The position numbers and the translations under genes are program-made. The notes under the pieces are model-generated. The model did not search any database. It was not told the DNA's origin and saw only the letters and a list, made by a program, of their open reading frames with translations. Shown piece after piece: positions 5,977 to 11,242 of a DNA stretch of 11,242 nt; the stretch's first letter is position 1; every line of letters starts with the position of its first letter. Origin of the DNA: Phycisphaerae bacterium. Its GTDB lineage: Bacteria; Planctomycetota; Phycisphaerae; JAAYCJ01. The DNA lies in NCBI GenBank assembly GCA_012514125.1, contig JAAZAW010000334.1, positions 1 through 11,242 on the forward strand, read 5' to 3'.

Positions 5977-6834
5977 ATGAGTGATCGAACTTTAATAAAA
6001 AAAGAGAATAGTGTTTTGCTGATGCTCAGGCTCATCGGACGCACGACGCTTGGATGGTACGACAAGGTGATGAGCGGCATCCGCTTCCTGGGCGGAATGA
6101 CGATCCTGCTGGGACAGATTCTATGGTGGACCGTAATGAGCCTGGTGAAACCGGACATTCGATTTCGACGCCCAGCGCTGATTTACCAGATGGTGCGGGT
6201 CGGTGTTCGAAGCATCTCAATCATCGTGCTCGTGCAGATGTTCATCGGAATTATCCTCGTCCTGCAAATGGCTCCGACACTGGATATGTATGGGCAGTTG
6301 TCGTCGGTGGCCAATATCATTGCTATCGCCGTATTTCGTGAACTCGGACCGTTGATTACCGCCGTCGTGCTTTCCGGATTTGCCGGCGCGTCGATCGCCG
6401 CCGAAATCGGAGCCATGGTGGAATCGGAAGAAGTCAAAGCCCTTCGGGCCCATGCGCTCAACCCCATTAATTTCCTGGTCGTGCCCAGAGTCTTGGCTAC
6501 GGTGCTGATGATGATCGGGTTGACCGTGATCTCCGACGTGATGGGAATTATCGGCGGCTTTACAACCGCGGTTGGTTTCCTCGGCATCGACAGCCAGGTC
6601 TATCTCCAAAATACCCAGACCGCCCTGGTGGCCAAGGACTTTATCACCGGATTGTTCAAAGCGGGAATTTTCGGATTACAAATCAGTATGATCGCCTGCT
6701 ATCTCGGCCTTCGCGTCACAGGCGGCGCAGTGGGCGTTGGCAAGGCGACCACGCAAACCGTCGTCTTCAGTATCGTCTCTTTAATCGCCACCGACTGCCT
6801 GTTTACCGCAATATTTTATATTTTCGGATTATAA
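5977..6834 (+). CDS. mlaE: MlaE-family ABC transporter permease (phospholipid transport)
   Basis: This 285-residue integral inner-membrane protein is of the MlaE/YrbE family. An N-terminal helical part (about 1-60) precedes five or so hydrophobic segments starting near 76-98. The family core is FRELGPLITAVVLSGFAG (120-137), AAEIGAMVESEEVKALR (141-157) and NPINFLVVPRVLA (162-174), the coupling region that contacts the ATPase. With MlaF and MlaD it forms the transporter that moves phospholipids between the inner membrane and the periplasm or outer membrane. The ribosome-binding site is weak (AAGAG shortly before the ATG). It is followed by the ATPase gene with a 3-nt gap. MlaA and MlaC are not encoded in the window. 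Direction of lipid flow cannot be judged from sequence. Confidence 0.95.
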   Translation: MSDRTLIKKENSVLLMLRLIGRTTLGWYDKVMSGIRFLGGMTILLGQILWWTVMSLVKPDIRFRRPALIYQMVRVGVRSISIIVLVQMFIGIILVLQMAPTLDMYGQLSSVANIIAIAVFRELGPLITAVVLSGFAGASIAAEIGAMVESEEVKALRAHALNPINFLVVPRVLATVLMMIGLTVISDVMGIIGGFTTAVGFLGIDSQVYLQNTQTALVAKDFITGLFKAGIFGLQISMIACYLGLRVTGGAVGVGKATTQTVVFSIVSLIATDCLFTAIFYIFGL

Positions 6835-6837
6835 AAG

Positions 6838-7689
6838 ATGGTGACTCCCGTCATTGAAGTCAACAATTTGGCAAAATGGTTCACCGATGAGAATCATCGT
6901 CGATCGAGGGTTCTGCACGATGTCAATTTCAACGTCTTCCCCGGTGAAACCCTCGTAATCATGGGCGGCAGCGGCTGCGGCAAAAGTACATTGCTCAACT
7001 GCATGATCGGCGAACTTCACCCCGACAGGGGAAGCATCAAAATTTTCGAAAAAGACATCACAACGATGGATGAATTTTCGCTCAACGATATCCGCAAAAA
7101 ATTCGGCATCCTTTTTCAGTCCGGAGCGCTGTTTAATTCCATGACCGTGGGCGAAAATATCGCCTTGCCCCTCCAGGAACATAGCGAAATCGATCCCTCG
7201 ATTATCAATATCGTCGTCACAATCAAACTTGAACAGGTCCGGATGCTGGCCCATCGCAATAAAATCCCTTCCCAACTTTCAGGGGGACAAAAAAAACGCG
7301 CAGGCCTCGCCCGAGCCATTGCCCTGGACCCCAAAATCCTCTTTTATGATGAACCCTCCGCCGGACTCGATCCGGTAACGGTCGCAGCGATTGACGAATT
7401 GATTATTTCGCTCTCGAAAAAACTCGGTGTAACGTCCATCGTCGTAACGCACGATATGCCCTCGGCGTTTCGCATCGCCGATCGCATGGTAATGCTGCAC
7501 AAAGGAAAAGTCTTAAAAGTCGGCGAAAAACGTGAATTTGAAGTGTTACGCGATACACCGGCAGAAGAATTAACCGATCCGAACGATCAGTTGATTCATC
7601 AATTTTTATTGGGATTAGGACACGGGCCTTTGACGGACTCCGAAGGAATCAGCGAATATGAAAAAATAATGACCGATGGATTTATCTAG
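6838..7689 (+). CDS. mlaF: MlaF-family ABC transporter ATPase
   Basis: This 283-residue ABC ATPase powers the MCE transporter. Walker A is GGSGCGKST (43-51), the Q-loop glutamine is Q94 (LFQSGALF, the MlaF-type form), the signature is LSGGQKKR (147-154), Walker B is ILFYDEP (167-173), the D-loop SAGLD (174-178) and the H-loop VTHD with H205. All catalytic residues are present. QKKRAGLARA after the signature is typical of this subfamily (usually GMKKR; here GQKKR). The C-terminal tail after about residue 250 (QFLLGLGHGPLTDSE) is a little longer than in short homologues. In E. coli this C-terminal region of MlaF contacts the partner subunit and MlaB, which is relevant to the upstream STAS gene. 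The gene lies 3 nt after mlaE, so they are cotranslated. Confidence 0.95.
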   Translation: MVTPVIEVNNLAKWFTDENHRRSRVLHDVNFNVFPGETLVIMGGSGCGKSTLLNCMIGELHPDRGSIKIFEKDITTMDEFSLNDIRKKFGILFQSGALFNSMTVGENIALPLQEHSEIDPSIINIVVTIKLEQVRMLAHRNKIPSQLSGGQKKRAGLARAIALDPKILFYDEPSAGLDPVTVAAIDELIISLSKKLGVTSIVVTHDMPSAFRIADRMVMLHKGKVLKVGEKREFEVLRDTPAEELTDPNDQLIHQFLLGLGHGPLTDSEGISEYEKIMTDGFI

Positions 7690-7747
7690 CGTTGCCTGAG
7701 GCATAATATAATAAAAATGAATAGATATCGATAAGGAATACATACAT

Positions 7748-9112
7748 ATGGCCAGAGAACATAACGAACTTAAAGTGGGTTTGACCGTGACGATAATCCT
7801 GATACTGTTTATCGCCGTGCTGATGTTCGTCGGACAATGGGATTCCTGGTTTGCAAAAACAAAAAACATCCACGTCCGATTCAACCATACCGAGGGGGTG
7901 CAAAACCTGCGCGACAAAGACCCTATCCGCGTCGGCGGTGTGAATATCGGACACGTGACCCGAATCTGGCTCCAGACCGACCCGGTCAAAGCCGGCGACA
8001 AAACGACTCAGGAATTATTTGTCCATGTCCTGGGCGAAATACCGGAAAATGTCGTTCTCTACGACGATGCGCAGATAAGCGTCGGCGCCAAAATCGTCGG
8101 CGAAGGCGGAACGCTCGAAATCCTGAATACCGGACAAACAGGCAACATACTCACCGAAGATCAGGTCCTCAATGGCGTCCCACCGGCGAATTTCGCCGAA
8201 ATGGCCGTGCGAGTATCCCGGGAACTCGATGCGCAAAATCCCCAAAGCCTCCTCGCACAAATCAAAACACAATTGGATACCACAAACGCGGCTTCCTTGA
8301 TCGCCAAACTCCACAAGACCATAAACGATCTGAACGCCATTTCCGCGGTAATACGATCACAACTCAACTCCGAAGAACAAACAAGCCTCCTGGCCAAAGT
8401 GCAACAGACGATGGATAACATCAACACCCTGACCGCAGCCCTGAAAGGAGAACTCAACAAAAACGATACCGACGCCGCCATCGCGAGGGTCCATCAGGTC
8501 CTCGATAATCTAAATGTTTCCATGACCGCCGCGAAAAACATGCTCGAAACCTCCCAGCCCAAAATCCTCGCGACCGTAACCCATATCCAGAACACCGCCA
8601 AACGCATCGATGAAGATATTTCCCTGAAACTCGCGCAGGAACTGAACAAAAATGATCCCAACAGCCTGCTCGCAAAACTTCATGCAAGCCTCACCTCGGC
8701 CCAGGCCTCTATGGACAATCTCAAAACGCTCACTCAAACCGGTAAAGACGTCCTGGTGCTGAATCGCGACAATCTCCAATCCGTCATCGACAACTTCGCC
8801 GAAACCTCCGCCCACCTCAAAGCCACCTCCAAAGAAGTTCGGCGAAATCCCTGGCGGCTACTCTACAAACCCGATCAGCCCGAAAGAGAATACGCCAATC
8901 TCCTGGAAACCGCCCGGGCCTTCTCCGACGCCGCAGGAGCGCTCGACCAGGCAAACGCCAAACTCAAAACAATGGCCTCCATGAACCCCCAAGCCTTTGA
9001 CACCGATGATCCTCAAATGCGAGCCATGAAAGAACAATTGAAAAAAGCATTCTGCGAATTCGAACTGGCACAGAAAAAACTCTGGGAAATCCTGCAAAAA
9101 CAAACGCCCTGA
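7748..9112 (+). CDS. mlaD: MlaD/MCE-domain lipid-transport protein with long repeated helical tail
   Basis: This 454-residue protein is anchored by one N-terminal membrane helix (about 9-28, inside-to-outside) with the rest periplasmic. The MCE domain spans about 38-130 (VRFNHTEGVQNLRDKDPIRV, then GGVNIGHVTRI, and ISVGAKIVGEG). In known systems it forms a hexameric ring through which lipid passes. The tail, about 160-380, is helical with units spaced exactly 30 residues apart: SLIAKLH at 183, SLLAKVQ at 213, AAIARVH at 243; another copy (SLLAKLH) is at 316. NPWRLLYKP (378-386) is a conserved patch in long bacterial MCE proteins of this type. It is much longer than E. coli MlaD (about 180), more like the tail-bearing MCE proteins that may span the periplasm. 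The ribosome-binding site is weak (AAGGA about 10 nt upstream), and there is a 58-bp gap after mlaF. It ends 2 bp from the converging dehydrogenase gene. Confidence 0.93.
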   Translation: MAREHNELKVGLTVTIILILFIAVLMFVGQWDSWFAKTKNIHVRFNHTEGVQNLRDKDPIRVGGVNIGHVTRIWLQTDPVKAGDKTTQELFVHVLGEIPENVVLYDDAQISVGAKIVGEGGTLEILNTGQTGNILTEDQVLNGVPPANFAEMAVRVSRELDAQNPQSLLAQIKTQLDTTNAASLIAKLHKTINDLNAISAVIRSQLNSEEQTSLLAKVQQTMDNINTLTAALKGELNKNDTDAAIARVHQVLDNLNVSMTAAKNMLETSQPKILATVTHIQNTAKRIDEDISLKLAQELNKNDPNSLLAKLHASLTSAQASMDNLKTLTQTGKDVLVLNRDNLQSVIDNFAETSAHLKATSKEVRRNPWRLLYKPDQPEREYANLLETARAFSDAAGALDQANAKLKTMASMNPQAFDTDDPQMRAMKEQLKKAFCEFELAQKKLWEILQKQTP

Positions 9113-9114
9113 GT

Positions 9115-10371
9115 TTATCGAAAATCAAAAACCGCTTTAACTATTTGTGAACGTTCACGTGAACGAAGGTCCAGAAACGCGCGGCGATATTCCGACTGCC
9201 GGTAAATTCCCACCGGAAAAATCGAAAGGTCCATTTTGCCCTTTTGAACCAGCGAAATAACGTGTTCATAATCGTGTCTCGCCTCCGTCTCACCGGGTAG
9301 CGGTTCTATCGCTCTGCCGGTAACTCCCACCACCTTCATCTCCCGAAGCCAGACACAGGTCAGGTCCGCCAACCCCAGTTGAGGCGTTCCCGCAACAACC
9401 AGCGTCCCCCCCGCGCGAACCAATCGCTGAGATTCCACCAACCCCGGAATTTTCCCCGTGCAGTCGTAAACCCGATCAAAACCGCCCTGCAAAAATCGCA
9501 TACCTACAGGCCCCCGAAGACTCCGCGATCCACTAATCCCCGCCAGTTCGTCCATAGCCCCAGCTATTTTATTCTTACTCCAGAAAACAACCTGGTCCGC
9601 CCCGCACCGCCGCGCCAAATCCGCCTGATAAGCATGACGAACCGTCGCGGTAATCTTCACCGGCAACTCCAACGCACGCAGTCCCATGATAATCCCCATC
9701 GAAATAATCCCCGCCCCGAAAATCAGGACATGCTCGTCAGGCTTGGGCGAATCCTGCAAAATCGAATGCAAACTGCACGCCAACGGATCGATCAGGATTG
9801 CCTGCTCGTCCGAAATCTCTTCCGGAAGAGAATGAACCTGGCTTGCATGGGCAACAAAATAAGGCGACCAGCTCCCACCCGTGAAATTATTATAGCCAAG
9901 TCCCATCGCCGGAGGAAGCGAACCAAGATCAAAATTATTGCAAATCGACGGCTTGCCCACGCGGCACGCCGGACACACCTCCCTGATTTTTCTCGCCGAG
10001 CATGGAATGGGCGGATCGACGATCACTCGTTGCCCCACGCGAAAATCACGAACATCCGAGCCTGACGTATCGATCAGCGAAACGTTTTCATGTCCCATCA
10101 TCACAGGCATCGAAACAAAACTTCGCAAAATCGATGCCGGGTGTTGTTGCATATACACCATATTGATATCGGTCCCGCAAATCCCCCCCAGCAGTGTACG
10201 GCAACGAACCCAGTCACCATCGGGAAGCTCCGGTACCGCCATCTCCCGAAGCGCCAATCCCCCCAGCCTCGAAAGATAACAATTTTTCCAGGCAAGCCCA
10301 AAAATCTTACACCCAACCCATCGCGCAGGCCTGACAGAAAAAACCAGCGACCTCATAAAGCGGCTAATCAT
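9115..10371 (-). CDS. Zinc-dependent medium-chain dehydrogenase (alcohol/polyol dehydrogenase family)
   Basis: This 418-residue MDR enzyme would oxidise an alcohol or polyol with NAD(P)+ in the cytosol. The catalytic zinc site includes C65 (GGICGTD), the GHE motif (H94, E95) and a DPLAC segment (195-199). The nucleotide-binding fold begins VLIFGAGIISMG (205-216). The structural-zinc lobe has four cysteines, C124, C133, C136 and C144, but the spacing is x8-x2-x7 rather than the usual x2-x2-x7, an insertion of six residues. The N-terminal 25 residues extend beyond a typical MDR start. The ATG at 10371 has AGGGA 6 nt upstream. The substrate is uncertain. The divergent Gfo/Idh/MocA neighbour suggests sugar or polyol metabolism. 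Confidence 0.9.
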   Translation of the reverse strand: MISRFMRSLVFSVRPARWVGCKIFGLAWKNCYLSRLGGLALREMAVPELPDGDWVRCRTLLGGICGTDINMVYMQQHPASILRSFVSMPVMMGHENVSLIDTSGSDVRDFRVGQRVIVDPPIPCSARKIREVCPACRVGKPSICNNFDLGSLPPAMGLGYNNFTGGSWSPYFVAHASQVHSLPEEISDEQAILIDPLACSLHSILQDSPKPDEHVLIFGAGIISMGIIMGLRALELPVKITATVRHAYQADLARRCGADQVVFWSKNKIAGAMDELAGISGSRSLRGPVGMRFLQGGFDRVYDCTGKIPGLVESQRLVRAGGTLVVAGTPQLGLADLTCVWLREMKVVGVTGRAIEPLPGETEARHDYEHVISLVQKGKMDLSIFPVGIYRQSEYRRAFLDLRSRERSQIVKAVFDFR

Positions 10372-10527
10372 AATATTTCCCTATCATCAAAATTCTTCAA
10401 AAAAAAGCCTCGCCCACACTTCCCACCTCCACACTTCCCACCTTCCCCACCTCTTCTTTTTCTGCTGCTGCCTTCCCTCTCTTCTCCATCCAAACTTCCA
10501 AACTTCCAAACTTCCCCACAACTGTAA
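10372..10527. repeat. Polypyrimidine tract with 15-bp and 8-bp tandem repeats
   Basis: This non-coding stretch is almost pure C and T on the plus strand from about 10410 to 10520. CCACACTTCCCACCT is perfectly duplicated in tandem (10414-10428 and 10429-10443). CCAAACTT occurs three times in a row (10490-10513). Read on the minus strand, which would be the leader of the dehydrogenase gene, it contains four runs of three or more G in 10410-10450 separated by 5-12 nt, so a G-quadruplex is possible. The frames open here on both strands are low-complexity and unlike proteins. With 10528-10665 it makes up the roughly 294-bp gap between the divergent genes. Confidence 0.7.
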
Positions 10528-10545
10528 GGTGCGTCTTGACGCACC
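10528..10545. repeat. REP-like perfect hairpin
   Basis: GGTGCGTCTTGACGCACC is a perfect 8-bp stem with a 2-nt loop (or 7 bp and 4 nt). No T-run follows on either strand, so it is a poor terminator. GTGCGT-type palindromes of this kind are frequent interspersed elements in many bacterial genomes, and the flanking TAAGG resembles their usual edge. I infer an extragenic palindromic element; copy number elsewhere is unknown. Confidence 0.5.
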
Positions 10546-10571
10546 ATCTTCCAACTTTTCCTCCCATCGCC

Positions 10572-10599
10572 TTGCATCTGCCGCTTTGTCCATTATAAT
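10572..10599 (+). promoter_or_regulatory. Sigma70-like promoter of the Gfo/Idh/MocA gene
   Basis: TTGCAT (10572-10577), a 16-bp spacer and a perfect TATAAT (10594-10599) precede the gene by about 66 nt. The ribosome-binding site GGAG lies 8 nt before the ATG at 10666. Confidence 0.6.
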
Positions 10600-10665
10600 A
10601 AAATGATCAGTAATGATTAGCCCGATGGCATTTGAAAGTCAACAAAGTTTTATGGAGTAAAAAAC

Positions 10666-11242
10666 ATGATTAACGTAGGTTTGATCGGCATTGGTTTTAT
10701 GGGCCACACCCATTATCAAATTCACAAAAACAACAAAAAAGTCAAAATGGTTGCCCTCGCGGATTACAACGAAACCAAGCTCGCCGGCGATTGGCGGTCC
10801 ATCGGTGGAAACCTCGGGTCCAGCGAACGTGGAAAAGAAGACCTCACCGGCATTAAAACCTACGTCGATCCCATGGACCTGATCAACGACCCGAATGTCC
10901 AGATGGTCGATATCTGTCTGCCCACCGACCTGCATTCCAAATATGCCGTCGCCGCCCTCAAAGCAGGAAAACACGTCTTCCTCGAAAAACCCATGGCCAG
11001 AAATGCAAAACAAGCCAAAACCATCGCCGATGCTGCCGCCAAAGCCAAAGGATATTTCATGGTCGGACATTGCATCCGTTTCTGGCCCGAATATGAAGTC
11101 GCCTTCGAAATGATCAAAAGCAAAAAATACGGCAAACTCCGCGAAGTCTTCCTCAAACGAACCTCCACCATGCCCCTCAGCGGAGATAAAAACTGGTTCA
11201 TGGACGGAAAACGAAGCGGCGGCGCAATACTCGATCTCCATA
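10666..11242 (+). CDS. Gfo/Idh/MocA family oxidoreductase (C-terminus cut by window edge)
   Basis: The frame is open from the ATG at 10666 to the right edge, giving 192 codons of a family usually 330-400 long. The start (MINVGLIGIGFMGHTHY) is the NAD(P)-binding GxGxxG strand-turn-helix. DICLPTDLHSKYAVAALKAG and HVFLEKPMA follow; the EKP lysine is a conserved catalytic or substrate-contact residue of the family. GHCIRFWPEYEVAFEM and SGGAILDLH begin the C-terminal substrate domain; the histidine at the end is part of the usual DxxxH motif. Such enzymes oxidise or reduce sugars and polyols with NAD(P). The exact substrate cannot be read. It is divergent from the zinc dehydrogenase, possibly part of the same pathway. 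Confidence 0.93.
   Translation, partial: MINVGLIGIGFMGHTHYQIHKNNKKVKMVALADYNETKLAGDWRSIGGNLGSSERGKEDLTGIKTYVDPMDLINDPNVQMVDICLPTDLHSKYAVAALKAGKHVFLEKPMARNAKQAKTIADAAAKAKGYFMVGHCIRFWPEYEVAFEMIKSKKYGKLREVFLKRTSTMPLSGDKNWFMDGKRSGGAILDLH

Noticed and set aside
7690..7747. Separate promoter for mlaD
   Set aside because: A TATAAT-like run occurs at 7707-7712, but there is no -35 at a suitable distance; readthrough from mlaF is simpler.
10090..10527. Plus-strand open frame ending in a proline/serine-rich stretch
   Set aside because: It is antisense to the dehydrogenase and then reads through the polypyrimidine repeats; the protein is low-complexity.
1..11242. CRISPR array, tRNA, rRNA, insertion sequence or prophage genes
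   Set aside because: I saw no regularly spaced repeats, cloverleaf patterns, transposase motifs or phage-type genes; I could not run a covariance-model search, so a diverged small RNA may be missed.

Overview
The window looks like chromosomal DNA from a Gram-negative bacterium of moderate GC content. The best guess is a planctomycete, probably of the Phycisphaerae or Sedimentisphaerales type. This rests on the gene families: a secreted S55 (SpoIVB-like) peptidase-domain protein, a HEAT-repeat lipoprotein, a kinase/STAS pair ahead of an MCE (Mla-type) transporter, and divergent dehydrogenase and Gfo/Idh/MocA genes. It is an inference from gene content; no rRNA or other phylogenetic marker is present.

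Left part (1-3660), all minus strand. A secreted S55-domain protein runs off the left edge. To its right lie a small heat-shock protein, a flavodoxin-family protein, a 53-residue DUF1328 membrane protein (a clear small gene of fewer than 60 codons) and a 71-residue CxxC/CxxC zinc-ribbon protein. The hsp20 and zinc-ribbon genes each end in a convincing intrinsic terminator. Flavodoxin, DUF1328 and zinc-ribbon genes each have a sigma70-like promoter with 17-bp spacing. Together they look like a small stress or envelope-protection cluster.

Divergent region and methyltransferase (3533-4552). A GTG-initiated class I SAM-dependent methyltransferase is read rightward. Its roughly 165-nt leader carries a 14-bp perfect palindrome abutting a TATAAT box. 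Further down, a 12-bp inverted repeat ends in seven T residues about 20 nt before the start codon, with an alternative upstream pairing partner. This has the shape of a transcription attenuator.

Central operon (4676-9112, plus). The order is HEAT-repeat lipoprotein, RsbW/SpoIIAB-type HATPase kinase, STAS anti-anti-sigma/MlaB-like protein (ATGA overlap with the kinase), MlaE permease, MlaF ATPase, then an MlaD/MCE protein with a long repeated helical tail. The last three form an ABC-type phospholipid transporter of the inner membrane. The STAS protein may be its MlaB subunit, the partner of the kinase, or both, which is the most interesting hypothesis in the window.

Right part (9115-11242). 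A zinc-type medium-chain dehydrogenase converges on mlaD, with 2 bp between the stop codons. It is divergent from a Gfo/Idh/MocA oxidoreductase that runs off the right edge. The roughly 290-bp gap between them holds a polypyrimidine tract with 15-bp and 8-bp tandem repeats, a REP-like perfect hairpin and a promoter. I found no tRNA, rRNA, CRISPR array or insertion sequence.
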